Source: Serratia marcescens
GTDB taxonomy: Bacteria; Pseudomonadota; Gammaproteobacteria; Enterobacterales; Enterobacteriaceae
Direction: 5' to 3'
DNA length: 64,000 bases
NCBI RefSeq assembly: GCF_006715005.1
Contig: NZ_VFMJ01000001.1
Location: 248,001 to 312,000, forward strand
Part shown: piece by piece, positions 9,430 through 18,586 of the stretch
How positions within the stretch are numbered: position 1 is the first letter of the stretch
Layout of the letters: the number at the start of each line of letters is the position of its first letter
The notes under the pieces: model-generated
Told to the model about the DNA's origin: nothing
The model's input: the letters and a program-made list of their open reading frames with translations, nothing else
The model's database searches: none
Translations under genes and position numbers: made by a program

Positions 9430-9635
9430 TAACGGCCTTCCTTTCTTGTTAGCGCTGACGGGCCGTGCGGCCCGGTGAAACAGGAGCCCAATGTCAGAAG
9501 ACGGCGCAAAGTCCGTCGGGCGGCGATGTCGCCTTTCCTGACTATAACCAAGCGGTGAAGATGGGGGAAGCGGATTCCGTGCGGACACGAATGAGGGCTA
9601 CCGCGCTCGAGCGGGCGATAGCCGGCGGGCGGTGA

Positions 9636-9854
9636 TTAGCGTTCGATAACCTGGGAAACCTGATCGCCGTTGATCTGGCGGTGGTTGCCTTTCTCGTCTT
9701 TATAGCTGATGAGGCCGGTGTCTTTGTCGATTTCCGGTTTGCCTTGCGTCAGGATCATGTTGCCGTCTTTGGTCGCCATCACGTAGTCGCTGGAACATCC
9801 CGCCAGGCCGGCCACCATCACCAGCGCAGACACTGCCATTACCCACTTTTTCAT
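9636..9854 (-). CDS. ygdR: YgdI/YgdR family lipoprotein
   Basis: A 72-residue small lipoprotein. The signal peptide ends in a lipobox ([13 protein letters not shown]), so the mature protein starts at a lipidated cysteine, followed by a short SH3-like domain of about 50 residues ([17 protein letters not shown], then [14 protein letters not shown]). It lies between ygdQ and tas as in E. coli. A paralogue of the same family is encoded at 38248-38472. Function unknown. Confidence 0.92.
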   Translation of the reverse strand: MKKWVMAVSALVMVAGLAGCSSDYVMATKDGNMILTQGKPEIDKDTGLISYKDEKGNHRQINGDQVSQVIER

Positions 9855-9923
9855 CCTGCGGATCCTCGATTATGCAGAAAACGTTGTTATTTCAAGATTA
9901 GCAAACTCTCGGCGAGGGGGGGC

Positions 9924-9943
9924 TCAGATAAGTCTTTATCTGA
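9924..9943. repeat. 8-bp perfect inverted repeat upstream of ygdR
   Basis: TCAGATAA and TTATCTGA are separated by GTCT. It lies 70 bases before the ygdR start and after the ygdQ stop. It could be an operator or a weak hairpin; no T-run follows on either strand. Confidence 0.4.
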
Positions 9944-9978
9944 TAAGAAAAAGGGAAATGAGAGGTCAACGAAGCGAT

Positions 9979-10001
9979 GGAAGCCGCCGATGGCGGCTTC
10001 C
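9979..10001 (-). terminator. Hairpin downstream of ygdQ
   Basis: GGAAGCCGCC and GGCGGCTTCC form a perfect 10-base stem with a 3-base loop, just past the ygdQ stop. No T-run follows on the minus strand, so termination efficiency is uncertain. Confidence 0.5.
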
Positions 10002-10009
10002 AGGTAGGG

Positions 10010-10726
10010 TTATTCCGGCGAGCGGTTTTTCTTGCTGCGCATCAGATTGAGCGCTTCTACCGACATGGAGAAGAACATGGCGAAGTAGATGTAGCCTTTC
10101 GGCACGTGCACCTGGAAACTTTCCAACATCAGCGTGAAGCCCACCAGGATCAGGAACGCCAGCGCCAGCATTTTCACCGACGGATGGCGATTGACGAACT
10201 CGCCGATCGGCCGGGCGGCGAACATCATCACGCCGACGGCGATCACCACTGCCGCCATCATGATGAACAGATGGTCGGAAAGACCCACGGCGGTAATCAC
10301 CGAGTCCAGACTGAAGATAATATCCAGCAGCATGATCTGTACGATCGCGCCAAAGAAGCTGTGTACCTTGGTGTGGTGCTCTTCTTCCGTGCCTTCGATG
10401 GTTTCGTGGATCTCTTTGCTGGCTTTCCAGATCAGGAACAGCCCCCCCAGCAGCAGGATCAGATCGCGGGCGGAAATGGCGTGATCCAGCACGGTAAACA
10501 GCGGGTGCGTCAAGCGGATCACCCAGGCGATGGAGGCCAACAGCGCCAGACGCATAATCATGGCGGCGGCCAGACCGAGCCGGCGAGCTTTGTTCTGTTG
10601 CGCTTTGGGCAGCTTGGCCACCACCAGCGACAGAAAAATGATGTTATCAATACCCAGTACGATCTCAAGAATGGTTAGCGTACCTAACGCTAACCAGGCA
10701 TTGGGATCCATAATCCATTCGAACAT
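10010..10726 (-). CDS. ygdQ: TerC family inner-membrane protein YgdQ
   Basis: A 238-residue integral membrane protein of the TerC family. The conserved acidic membrane motifs are present: TILEIVLGIDNIIFLS near the N-terminus and MLLDIIFSLDSVITAVG in the middle, plus about seven hydrophobic segments. I start at ATG 10724-10726 (MFEWIMDPNAWLALG), matching the E. coli protein; the frame extends 11 codons further up without a good start context. TerC relatives are linked to metal ion handling, but the role of YgdQ is not established. Confidence 0.93.
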   Translation of the reverse strand: MFEWIMDPNAWLALGTLTILEIVLGIDNIIFLSLVVAKLPKAQQNKARRLGLAAAMIMRLALLASIAWVIRLTHPLFTVLDHAISARDLILLLGGLFLIWKASKEIHETIEGTEEEHHTKVHSFFGAIVQIMLLDIIFSLDSVITAVGLSDHLFIMMAAVVIAVGVMMFAARPIGEFVNRHPSVKMLALAFLILVGFTLMLESFQVHVPKGYIYFAMFFSMSVEALNLMRSKKNRSPE

Positions 10727-10826
10727 TGCCCGGTACACCTTAATACTTAATAAATGCAAAGCGTGAATTATACGCGTTTATCGCGGCGCTGACAGGGCTA
10801 GCTAAACCAGAGTTAAACGAAATCGC

Positions 10827-11513
10827 TTAGATTGAGAAATGTCTTGCCAGCAGCGCGCCGGTAAAACCCTTTTTCAGATAGAAACCGCGCGGCAGCGTCA
10901 TGATAGGTTGCCCCTGTTCGCCGATGGCTTCGGTGAGCGCCTTGCTGTTGGCTGCTTTGGGGCGCAGCTGCAGCACTTCGCCGTGGCGCGCGGTGATGCG
11001 TTCTACGTGGCCGAGTACGATCAGATCCATCAACTCTTCCCAATCGCGGCGCAGACTCTCTTCTTCTGTGGCGCTCGGGCTCCACAGCAGCGGCGAGCCG
11101 ACGCGGCGTTCGGCCAGCGGGATCTGCCGCTCGCCTTCTACCGGTATCCACAAGACGCGCGCCAACTTGTGGCGAACGTGGCTGCTGACCCAGGTGACGC
11201 CGCTGTTGCCGGTGAGCGGGGCGACGCAGACAAAAGTGGTTTCCAGCGGTTTGCCGGCGGCGTCGACAGGAATGGTTTTCAGCTCAATGCCCAGTTCGGG
11301 AAAGTCCTGCTCTGGTTTGCTGCCGGCCATGGCGCCGAGGTACAGCTCCAGCAGCATGCCCACCCAGCCCTTATCGCGTTTCAGATCCTTGGGGATCGGC
11401 AACTGCGCGCGGGCGGCCAGCTCGCCAAAGCTGGCGCCGGCCAGCGCCTGAGCGCGCTCGAACAGCTGCCGTTCATTTTCCGGCGGGGGCGGCAAAGGGG
11501 ATAAAAACGCCAT
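10827..11513 (-). CDS. mutH: DNA mismatch repair endonuclease MutH
   Basis: A 228-residue methyl-directed nickase that cuts the unmethylated strand at hemimethylated GATC after activation by MutS and MutL. The catalytic triad is in place: Asp70 (EQDFPEL), Glu77 and Lys79 (GIELKT), the same numbering as E. coli. The ATG is at 11511-11513. It is divergent from rppH and separated from it by a long gap with DnaA boxes. The presence of mutH fits a genome with Dam-directed repair. Confidence 0.97.
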   Translation of the reverse strand: MAFLSPLPPPPENERQLFERAQALAGASFGELAARAQLPIPKDLKRDKGWVGMLLELYLGAMAGSKPEQDFPELGIELKTIPVDAAGKPLETTFVCVAPLTGNSGVTWVSSHVRHKLARVLWIPVEGERQIPLAERRVGSPLLWSPSATEEESLRRDWEELMDLIVLGHVERITARHGEVLQLRPKAANSKALTEAIGEQGQPIMTLPRGFYLKKGFTGALLARHFSI

Positions 11514-11708
11514 AAATCAAGCCTGTCGAATTTGGTTGAAAAACGTACTGCAATTATGCACGGCGAACGATAACCGTCATCGCCTGGGGAAAAGAATAAT
11601 AGTAGCATGATTTTACATGACTTTTTTCCTTTCCTTGCGTGGTAGGCAATGCACTGGCGGGGCTTGTTCACCTGAAGCCACCGACAATAAACAGGATCTT
11701 ACACCTAT

Positions 11709-11717
11709 TTATCCACA
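11709..11717 (+). promoter_or_regulatory. DnaA box (consensus)
   Basis: TTATCCACA, the exact strong DnaA-binding consensus. A degenerate inverted copy (ATGGGATAA) lies six bases downstream at 11723-11731. Confidence 0.75.
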
Positions 11718-11827
11718 GATTTATGGGATAACCCAAATTTTTACCGATCACTGGTTCAATTTACAGCCTTGACTCGGGCGGTTTTTTACGAATTTGTCCG
11801 TTTTGTGCGTAACTTGCTCGGATAATC

Positions 11828-11836
11828 TGTGGATAA
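11828..11836 (-). promoter_or_regulatory. DnaA box (consensus)
   Basis: TGTGGATAA, the reverse complement of TTATCCACA. Opposite orientation to the box at 11709, 110 bases away. Confidence 0.75.
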
Positions 11837-12024
11837 AAACGGCATTGATGGATCTTTCGCCAGGGAAAGATCCTTACCGTGCATAGATCACATTTTTACC
11901 CTGTACATAACGGCGTGGTATTAATTAATTGTTTGTTTTTAAAGTTAATGTTGATTTTCTGGGTTGGAGGGGGATTTTGGGGTTTAAGAGTTTTACCGGC
12001 TTATCCCTCGAGTTCTGCACACAC

Positions 12025-12033
12025 CTATCCACA
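12025..12033 (+). promoter_or_regulatory. DnaA box (one mismatch)
   Basis: CTATCCACA differs from the consensus only at the first base. Weaker TTATCC half-matches lie at 12001, 12099 and 12110. Confidence 0.5.
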
Positions 12034-12209
12034 GAAAAAGTGAATAAAACCGGCCTGAAAGGCTGGGGTATGTTTATAACTTTGCCTATATCTGTGAGTT
12101 ATCCCAATGTTATCCGGCCCGCAGCGCCGTAAAGCAGTGGTTTACCGCCTGTAGCTTGTGTGAAACAATCAGGACATCTATGCGAATTTAAGCTTATCGA
12201 GGTAGTCCG

Positions 12210-12737
12210 GTGATCGATGATGATGGCTACCGCCCGAATGTTGGTATCGTAATCTGTAATCGTCAGGGGCAGGTCTTATGGGCCCGCCGTTACGGTCAGC
12301 ACTCCTGGCAGTTTCCCCAAGGTGGGATTAACCCTGGCGAAACTGCGGAGCAGGCGATGTACCGTGAGCTGTTCGAAGAAGTGGGGCTGAGTAAAAAGGA
12401 TGTGCGCATCCTGGCTTCGACCCGCAACTGGTTGCGCTATAAATTGCCGAAACGTTTGGTGCGTTGGGACACAAAGCCGGTTTGTATCGGCCAAAAGCAA
12501 AAATGGTTTTTGTTGCAGCTACTGTGCAATGACGCTGATATCAATATGCAGCGCAGCAGCACGCCGGAGTTCGACGGTTGGCGCTGGGTGAGCTTCTGGT
12601 ATCCGGTGCGCCAGGTGGTGTCGTTTAAACGCGACGTCTACCGCCGGGTGATGAAAGAATTCGCCGTGACCGTGATGCCGATGCAAGAGCAGGCGGCACC
12701 TCGGCAGGCCCCCGCTTATCGCCGAAAGAGAGGTTAA
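12210..12737 (+). CDS. rppH: RNA 5'-pyrophosphohydrolase RppH
   Basis: A 175-residue Nudix hydrolase that removes pyrophosphate from the 5' end of mRNA and so triggers RNase E decay. The Nudix box is complete: [20 protein letters not shown] followed by VGL. The start is GTG at 12210, with GAGG upstream, giving [14 protein letters not shown] as in the family. The C-terminal tail is basic (APAYRRKRG). It is followed by ptsP after 12 bases, and the two are probably co-transcribed, as in E. coli. Confidence 0.97.
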   Translation: MIDDDGYRPNVGIVICNRQGQVLWARRYGQHSWQFPQGGINPGETAEQAMYRELFEEVGLSKKDVRILASTRNWLRYKLPKRLVRWDTKPVCIGQKQKWFLLQLLCNDADINMQRSSTPEFDGWRWVSFWYPVRQVVSFKRDVYRRVMKEFAVTVMPMQEQAAPRQAPAYRRKRG

Positions 12738-12749
12738 GTTAAGCCGACT

Positions 12750-14996
12750 ATGTTCACGCGCTTGCGAGAAATTGTAGAGAAGGTGGCCGCGGCGGCCAGT
12801 CTGACGGATGCGCTGGATCTGCTGGTCAATGAAACCTGTCTGGCGATGGATACCGAAGTGTGTTCCATCTACCTGGCGGACAACGATCGCCGCTGTTATT
12901 ACCTGATGGCCACGCGCGGGCTGAAAAAGCCGCGCGGGCGCACTATCGCATTGGCGTTTGACGAAGGCGTCGTCGGGTTGGTCGGCCGCCGGGCCGAGCC
13001 TATCAACCTGGCCGATGCCCAAAGCCACCCCAGTTTCAAATACGTTCCGCAGGTGAAAGAGGATCGTTTTCGATCCTTCCTCGGGGTGCCGATCATTCAT
13101 CGGCGCCAGCTGCTGGGCGTGCTGGTGGTGCAGCAGCGCGAGCTGCGCCAGTTCGACGAAAGCGAAGAGTCTTTCATGGTCACTCTGGCCACGCAGATGG
13201 CCGGGATCCTGTCACAGTCGCAGCTCAACGCCATTTTCGGCCAGTACCGCCAAACGCGCGTGCGCGCGCTGGCGGCCTCGCCCGGCGTGGCGGTGGCGGA
13301 AGGGTGGCAGGACAGCAGCCAGCCTTCGCTCGATCAGGTTTACCGCGCGTCGACGCTGGACACCGCCAGCGAGCGCGAACGCCTGACGTTGGCCTTGGAA
13401 GAGGCCGGCGCTGAATTTCGCCGCTTCAGCAAGCGTTTTGCCGCCAGTTCGCAAAAAGAGAGCGCGGCGATCTTCGATCTTTATTCTCACCTGTTAAACG
13501 ATGCCCGCCTCAAGCGCGAACTGTTCGCCGAAATCGACAACGGTTCGGTGGCGGAATGGGCGGTGAAACAGGTGATAGAAGCCTTTGCCGAGCAGTTTGC
13601 CAAACTGCAGGACACCTACATGCGCGAGCGCGGCAGCGACCTGCGCGCGCTGGGCCAGCGCCTGCTGTTCCACCTCGACGATACCACCCAGGGCGCTACC
13701 CAGTGGCCGGCGCGTTTTGTGCTGGTGGCGGATGAGCTGACTGCGACATTGCTGGCCGAAGTGCCGCAGGATCGCCTGGTCGGCGTGGTGGTGCGCGACG
13801 GTGCCGCCAACTCACATGCGGCGATTTTGGTGCGGGCGATGGGGGTGCCGACGGTGATGGGCGCCGACATTCAGCCTTCTCTGCTTAGCCAGCGGCTGCT
13901 GATCGTCGACGGTTATCGCGGTGAACTGCTGGTCGATCCTGAGCCGGTACTGGTGCAGGAATATCAACGGCTGATCAGCGAAGAGCTGGAGCTGAGCAAG
14001 CTGGCGGAAGACGACGTCGAGCAGCCGGCGCAGTTGAAAAGCGGCGAGCGCATTCAGGTGATGCTGAATGCCGGCCTCAGCCCGGAACATGAACAGCTGT
14101 TGGGCGGCCGGGTGGATGGCGTGGGGCTATACCGCACCGAAATCCCGTTCATGTTGCAAAGCGGCTTCCCTTCCGAAGAAGAGCAGGTCGCGCAGTACCA
14201 GGGCATGCTGCAGCTTTACCCGAGCAAGCCGGTCACGCTGCGCACCCTGGACATCGGCGCTGACAAGCAGCTGCCCTATATGCCGATCAGCGAAGAGAAC
14301 CCCTGCCTGGGCTGGCGCGGTATTCGCATCACCCTGGATCAGCCGGAGATCTTTTTGATTCAGGTGCGCGCGATGCTGCGCGCCAACGCCGGCACCGGCA
14401 ACCTGGGCATTCTGCTGCCGATGGTCACCAGCCTCGAAGAGGTCGACGAGGCTAAACGCCTGATTGACCGGGCCGGGCGCGAGGTGGAAGAGGTGCTCGG
14501 CTACGCGATCCCGAAACCGAAAATCGGCGTGATGCTGGAAGTGCCGTCGATGATTTTCCTGATCCCGCATTTGACCGAGCGCGTTGATTTCATCTCGGTT
14601 GGCACTAACGACTTGACCCAGTACCTGCTGGCGGTGGATCGCAACAACACCCGGGTTGCCTCGCTGTATGACAGTTTGCATCCCGCGATGTTGCAGGTGC
14701 TGAGATTGATCGCCGAGCAGGGGAAAGCGGCCGGGTTGCAGCTTAGCCTCTGCGGTGAACTGGCCGGCGATCCCATGGGCGCGCTGTTGCTGGTGGGCAT
14801 GGGCTATCGTAATCTGAGCATGAATGGCCGTAGCGTGGCACGTATCAAATACCTGCTGCGGCATATAGACCTTGCCGACGCCGAAACGTTGGCGCAGCGG
14901 GTGTTGAACACCCAGATGACCACCGAAGTGCGCCATCTGGTGGCGGCGTTTATGGAACGACGCGGCATGGGTGGGCTGATCCGCGGGGGCCGATAG
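12750..14996 (+). CDS. ptsP: Phosphoenolpyruvate-protein phosphotransferase PtsP (EI-Ntr)
   Basis: A 748-residue enzyme I of the nitrogen PTS, which passes phosphate from PEP to NPr (PtsO) and then to PtsN. An N-terminal GAF domain (about 1-160) senses nitrogen status through glutamine in E. coli. Then come the PTS domains: the phosphorylated histidine is His356 in DGAANSHAAILVRAMGVP, and the PEP-binding C-terminal TIM barrel has RTLDIGADKQLPY and FISVGTNDLTQYLLAVDR with the catalytic cysteine in LSLCGELAG. Length equals E. coli PtsP. It sits between rppH and lgt. Confidence 0.97.
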   Translation: MFTRLREIVEKVAAAASLTDALDLLVNETCLAMDTEVCSIYLADNDRRCYYLMATRGLKKPRGRTIALAFDEGVVGLVGRRAEPINLADAQSHPSFKYVPQVKEDRFRSFLGVPIIHRRQLLGVLVVQQRELRQFDESEESFMVTLATQMAGILSQSQLNAIFGQYRQTRVRALAASPGVAVAEGWQDSSQPSLDQVYRASTLDTASERERLTLALEEAGAEFRRFSKRFAASSQKESAAIFDLYSHLLNDARLKRELFAEIDNGSVAEWAVKQVIEAFAEQFAKLQDTYMRERGSDLRALGQRLLFHLDDTTQGATQWPARFVLVADELTATLLAEVPQDRLVGVVVRDGAANSHAAILVRAMGVPTVMGADIQPSLLSQRLLIVDGYRGELLVDPEPVLVQEYQRLISEELELSKLAEDDVEQPAQLKSGERIQVMLNAGLSPEHEQLLGGRVDGVGLYRTEIPFMLQSGFPSEEEQVAQYQGMLQLYPSKPVTLRTLDIGADKQLPYMPISEENPCLGWRGIRITLDQPEIFLIQVRAMLRANAGTGNLGILLPMVTSLEEVDEAKRLIDRAGREVEEVLGYAIPKPKIGVMLEVPSMIFLIPHLTERVDFISVGTNDLTQYLLAVDRNNTRVASLYDSLHPAMLQVLRLIAEQGKAAGLQLSLCGELAGDPMGALLLVGMGYRNLSMNGRSVARIKYLLRHIDLADAETLAQRVLNTQMTTEVRHLVAAFMERRGMGGLIRGGR

Positions 14997-15066
14997 CCGC
15001 CGCGCGGTGTGATTTTTTTACAGAACTTTTCCCGCCCTGCCGGACCGGACCGCGCTAAGCCTATGT

Positions 15067-15072
15067 TATGAT
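15067..15072 (+). promoter_or_regulatory. Likely lgt promoter -10 (extended)
   Basis: TGTTATGAT at 15064-15072 is an extended -10 (TGn plus TATGAT). No good -35 is seen 17 bases upstream. It would give a leader of about 140 bases before lgt. Confidence 0.45.
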
Positions 15073-15101
15073 GCGCAACCTCAGCGCGGCGCATGCTCGT
15101 C

Positions 15102-15142
15102 GCCTTGCACACCGCAGCGGCCAATGCTGCCGTTTGCAAGGC
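15102..15142 (+). promoter_or_regulatory. Stem-loop in the lgt leader
   Basis: GCCTTGCA (15102-15109) pairs with TGCAAGGC (15135-15142), and an inner GCAGC/GCTGC pair extends the stem. It lies about 75 bases before the lgt start and has no T-run, so it is a leader structure rather than a ptsP terminator. Confidence 0.45.
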
Positions 15143-15218
15143 GTGGGGTAATGTCCGTCGCCGCTTGGCACCTGCCGCCCCCGCATGGGGAAAAATAACA
15201 GACATGTTGTGGTGATAG

Positions 15219-16091
15219 ATGAGCAATAGCTATCTGGCGTTTCCTAAATTTGATCCGGTCATTTTCTCCATTGGCCCGGTTTCTTTGCATTGGTACGGCT
15301 TGATGTACCTGGTCGGCTTCGTTTTTGCTATGTGGCTGGCGGTACGCCGCGCCAACAAGCCGGGCAGCGGCTGGACCAAAGACGAAGTGGAAAACCTGCT
15401 CTACGCCGGTTTCCTGGGCGTATTCGTCGGCGGCCGCGTAGGCTATGTGCTGTTCTACAACTTGCCGCTGTTCCTGGATAACCCGCTCTATCTGTTCAAG
15501 GTCTGGGATGGCGGCATGTCGTTCCACGGTGGCTTGATGGGGGTGATTCTGGTGATGTTCTGGTTCGCTCGCCGCACCAAACGCACCTTCTTCCAGGTTT
15601 CTGATTTTATCGCGCCATTGATCCCGTTTGGTTTGGGTGCCGGCCGCCTCGGCAACTTTATCAACGGTGAACTGTGGGGCCGCGTGACCACTGACACCCC
15701 TTGGGCGATGCTGTTCCCTAGTTCGCGCAGCGAAGACGTGGCCCTCGCCGCCGCCGATCCTTCTCTGCTGCCGCTGCTGAACCAGTACGGCGTACTGCCG
15801 CGCCACCCGTCCCAGCTGTATGAACTGCTGCTGGAAGGCGTGGTGCTGTTTATCATTCTGAACCTGTTCATCCGCAAACCGCGGCCGATGGGGGCCGTAT
15901 CGGGTCTGTTCCTGATCGGTTATGGCGCATTCCGCATCATCGTCGAAGCGTTCCGCCAGCCGGATGCCCAGCTTGGCCTGTTCGATGGCGTGATCAGCAT
16001 GGGGCAGATCCTGTCCATCCCGATGGTGGTGGCCGGTATTATTATGATGATTTGGGCGTATCGTCGTCGCCCGCAGCAACAACTGTCGTGA
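15219..16091 (+). CDS. lgt: Prolipoprotein diacylglyceryl transferase Lgt
   Basis: A 290-residue inner-membrane enzyme that adds diacylglycerol to the lipobox cysteine of prolipoproteins, the first step of lipoprotein maturation. The Lgt signature [16 protein letters not shown] (about residues 139-154) is intact, and seven hydrophobic segments are visible, with HGGLMG in the middle part. Several lipoproteins encoded in this window (YgdR, YgdI, MltA) would be its clients. The thyA start follows its stop by 7 bases, so lgt-thyA form one operon. Confidence 0.97.
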   Translation: MSNSYLAFPKFDPVIFSIGPVSLHWYGLMYLVGFVFAMWLAVRRANKPGSGWTKDEVENLLYAGFLGVFVGGRVGYVLFYNLPLFLDNPLYLFKVWDGGMSFHGGLMGVILVMFWFARRTKRTFFQVSDFIAPLIPFGLGAGRLGNFINGELWGRVTTDTPWAMLFPSSRSEDVALAAADPSLLPLLNQYGVLPRHPSQLYELLLEGVVLFIILNLFIRKPRPMGAVSGLFLIGYGAFRIIVEAFRQPDAQLGLFDGVISMGQILSIPMVVAGIIMMIWAYRRRPQQQLS

Positions 16092-16098
16092 GGGACAA

Positions 16099-16893
16099 AT
16101 GAAACAGTATCTGGATTTGATGAACAAGGTGCTCGCCGAGGGCACCCCTAAAGCCGACCGTACCGGCACTGGCACGTTGTCGATTTTCGGCCACCAGATG
16201 CGTTTCAATTTGCAGGAAGGCTTCCCGTTGGTGACCACCAAAAAATGTCACCTGCGTTCGATCATTCATGAGCTGTTGTGGTTCCTGAACGGCGATACCA
16301 ACATCGCCTACCTGCGTGACAACAAGGTCACCATTTGGGACGAGTGGGCCGATGAAAACGGCGATCTCGGCCCGGTATACGGCAAGCAGTGGCGTGCCTG
16401 GGGCGCGGCGGACGGTCGTCAGATCGATCAGCTGAGCAACGTGCTCCAACAGCTGAAGCAGGATCCGGATTCGCGCCGCATCATCGTTTCCGCCTGGAAT
16501 GTCGGTGAGCTGGACCAGATGGCGCTGGCGCCGTGCCACGCGTTCTTCCAGTTTTACGTGGCGGACGGCAAGCTCTCTTGCCAGCTGTACCAGCGTTCCT
16601 GCGACGTCTTCCTCGGCCTGCCGTTCAACATCGCCAGCTATGCGCTGTTGGTGCACATGATGGCGCAGCAGTGCGATCTGGAAGTGGGTGATTTCGTCTG
16701 GACCGGCGGCGATACCCACCTGTACAGCAACCACATGGAACAGACGCAGCTGCAGCTGACGCGTGAACCGCGTCCGTTGCCAAAACTGGTGATCAAACGC
16801 AAGCCGGCTTCGCTGTTCGATTACCGTTTCGAAGACTTCGAGATCGAAGGTTACGATCCGCATCCGGCCATCAAGGCGCCGGTCGCGATCTGA
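16099..16893 (+). CDS. thyA: Thymidylate synthase ThyA
   Basis: A 264-residue enzyme converting dUMP to dTMP with methylenetetrahydrofolate. The catalytic cysteine is Cys146 in [28 protein letters not shown] at the N-terminus and [20 protein letters not shown] (folate and dUMP sites) are conserved, and the C-terminus ends in IKAPVAI. Length equals E. coli. A good intrinsic terminator follows. Confidence 0.98.
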   Translation: MKQYLDLMNKVLAEGTPKADRTGTGTLSIFGHQMRFNLQEGFPLVTTKKCHLRSIIHELLWFLNGDTNIAYLRDNKVTIWDEWADENGDLGPVYGKQWRAWGAADGRQIDQLSNVLQQLKQDPDSRRIIVSAWNVGELDQMALAPCHAFFQFYVADGKLSCQLYQRSCDVFLGLPFNIASYALLVHMMAQQCDLEVGDFVWTGGDTHLYSNHMEQTQLQLTREPRPLPKLVIKRKPASLFDYRFEDFEIEGYDPHPAIKAPVAI

Positions 16894-16912
16894 CCTTAAC
16901 CGCATCACACCA

Positions 16913-16940
16913 GGGGCGCAGCGATTGCGCCCCTTTTTTT
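16913..16940 (+). terminator. Rho-independent terminator after thyA
   Basis: GGGGCGCA and TGCGCCCC pair around GCGAT, followed by seven T. Confidence 0.9.
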
Positions 16941-17067
16941 ATCCTCATTGCGCACTGCGCCGCATTTTTTTGTCGTCGCCTGTCGTCGTAAAGAAAACAT
17001 TGCGCAACTTGCCGCAGCGCTTGCGCATGCGCCTTTACCGCGTTGTTACGGCCCTTACACTGGCGGC

Positions 17068-17571
17068 ATGAACGACAAGACTCTCTCGAACATTGATGAC
17101 CGCCAGCGTGGCATGACGCTGATTGAGCTGTTGGCGGCGATATTGATCGCCGGCATGCTTACCGGCTGGGGCGTCGGGCAATGGCGCTATCATCAGCAAG
17201 CGCTGCGGTTGGAACACACGGCCCAACAGCTGCTGGCGTTTTTGCTGCGATTGCAGGCGGACGCCAACTGGCGTAACCGCACGACGCTGCTGTGGTTCAA
17301 GAACGGCACGCCCTGGTGTCTGGGCGGTGGCGTGCCGCCGCCGGATTGCGGTTCAGCCGAAGGCTCCGTTTTTTCGCCGTTTTATCGCGACGTTGCGCTG
17401 AGCGGTTATACCGACAAAGAGATCGGATTTTACGGTTTGCGCAATACCGCGCAGGCGGGGCACATTCTTCTCAGCAACGACGCAGGCAGCCTGCGGCTGG
17501 TGCTGTCCGCCCGTGGGCGGCTGCGTTTGTGCAGCGAAGGGCAGCGGCTCAGGGGCATGGCGCTATGTTGA
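17068..17571 (+). CDS. ppdA: Prepilin-like protein PpdA
   Basis: A 167-residue pseudopilin of the type IV pilus/type II secretion class. The prepilin peptidase site is visible: RQRG/MTLIELLAAILIAGML, with a methylatable N-terminal residue and a Glu at position 5 of the mature protein, then a hydrophobic helix. I start at ATG 17068 (MNDKTLSNIDDRQRG), giving a short charged leader; upstream codons in frame run into the thyA terminator. First of four overlapping genes (ppdA-ppdB-ygdB-ppdC) in the E. coli order. Role in E. coli unknown. Confidence 0.88.
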   Translation: MNDKTLSNIDDRQRGMTLIELLAAILIAGMLTGWGVGQWRYHQQALRLEHTAQQLLAFLLRLQADANWRNRTTLLWFKNGTPWCLGGGVPPPDCGSAEGSVFSPFYRDVALSGYTDKEIGFYGLRNTAQAGHILLSNDAGSLRLVLSARGRLRLCSEGQRLRGMALC

Positions 17572-18143
17572 CTTTAGAACGCGGTTTTACCTTGCCGGAG
17601 GTGATGTTGGCGTTGGTGTTCGGCAGCGTGATCGCACTCGGCGCGGCGAAAACTTACCCGCTGTTGCGCCAGCAAAGCGTGGCCGTCGGTCAGCACGTTC
17701 GGCTGGAGTCAACGCTGCGGCAGTTGGCGTTCGGCATTGAGAAAGATCTACGCCGCGCCGGTTTTTGCGCCGGGCAGTGCGCCGGCCGTCCACTGCTGAT
17801 CGGCCAGGCATCGGGAGAAGCGGCGGGCAGCTGCGTTATCGTCGCCTACGACATCGCTCGCAGCGGGCAATGGCTCACGTCGGGTGAGGATGCGGGCTAT
17901 TTCGGGTATCGGCTGCGCAATGGCGGCTTGGAAGGGCAGCGCGGCGTGAGCCAATGCGATGGCGGTGGCTGGGAGCGGCTACTCGATCATGACGAAGTAC
18001 GCATTGAGCGGTTTCATGTGGCGATAGAGCGGGGCGAGCACGGTGCGACCTTGGCTCGCCTGACGCTGGCGGGGCGCTCCGCCAGTGATACGCGTATCAG
18101 GCGCAGCCTGAGCGGGAGCGTCGAAATGGCGGCGCTGCCATGA
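17565..18143 (+). CDS. ppdB: Prepilin-like protein PpdB
   Basis: A 192-residue pseudopilin. The N-terminus MLTLERG/FTLPEVMLALVF carries the prepilin peptidase motif with Glu5. The ATG at 17565 overlaps the end of ppdA by 7 bases, and no separate RBS is needed if coupled. Two cysteine pairs (GFCAGQC, and ones near SCVIV and QCDGG) could form disulfides. Its end overlaps ygdB (ATGA). Confidence 0.88.
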   Translation: MLTLERGFTLPEVMLALVFGSVIALGAAKTYPLLRQQSVAVGQHVRLESTLRQLAFGIEKDLRRAGFCAGQCAGRPLLIGQASGEAAGSCVIVAYDIARSGQWLTSGEDAGYFGYRLRNGGLEGQRGVSQCDGGGWERLLDHDEVRIERFHVAIERGEHGATLARLTLAGRSASDTRIRRSLSGSVEMAALP

Positions 18144-18586
18144 ACCGGCGAACCCAGCGAGGCGGTAGCACCCTGGCGGCGGTGATGTTGCTGTTGGCGC
18201 TGGGGCTGATGTTGCTCAATGCTCAGCATCGGCAGTTGGATAACGCGCTGTTACTGGCCGCTGATCAGCAGCGTTATCTTCAGGCTTACAATCAGGCCGC
18301 TTCGGCGCTGAGCTGGGGCATGAGCCAGCGATGGCCGCGCGCCGAGCTGAGTGCGGCGGCCTGGTTATGCAGGCAACGCGCGGAACTGACTGCCTGTGCC
18401 CGGCTGTCAGCCAGAGCGGGCGTTGTGACGGTCCGCGGCCTTGGTGAGATGCGCGGCGGTGAGCCGCTTTGGCTGTATCAATGGGGCGCGTTTGACGATG
18501 CAGAGGCCGCTGTCAAGGTGCAAGCGCAGCAGGGTGGTCGGCTGGATTTTTGCCCCGAGAAAAGGCTGGCCGATTGTGATGGCTAA
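18140..18586 (+). CDS. ygdB: YgdB family protein (DUF2509)
   Basis: A 148-residue protein with a hydrophobic N-terminal segment (STLAAVMLLLALGLMLLNAQ) resembling a pilin helix but without a clear cleavage site; the GG before STLAAV could serve. The C-terminal half has several cysteines. It starts within the ppdB stop (ATGA) and overlaps the ppdC start. The E. coli gene is in the same place. It probably belongs to the pseudopilin set, perhaps as a PulK/GspK-like minor component (inference). Confidence 0.85.
   Translation: MNRRTQRGGSTLAAVMLLLALGLMLLNAQHRQLDNALLLAADQQRYLQAYNQAASALSWGMSQRWPRAELSAAAWLCRQRAELTACARLSARAGVVTVRGLGEMRGGEPLWLYQWGAFDDAEAAVKVQAQQGGRLDFCPEKRLADCDG

Larger units (their letters stand above)
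11514..12209. promoter_or_regulatory. mutH/rppH divergent intergenic region
   Basis: About 700 bases with no convincing gene; a 67-codon frame at 11929-12132 has no recognisable product. It holds the promoters of mutH and rppH, a cluster of DnaA-box sequences (listed separately), and a perfect 9-base inverted repeat at 11850-11873 (GGATCTTTC and GAAAGATCC) that includes two GATC sites. The right part around 11920-11960 is AT-rich. Confidence 0.6.

Noticed and set aside
11929-12132. 67-codon frame in the mutH/rppH gap
   Set aside because: No clear RBS, no recognisable product, and it covers DnaA-box sequences.
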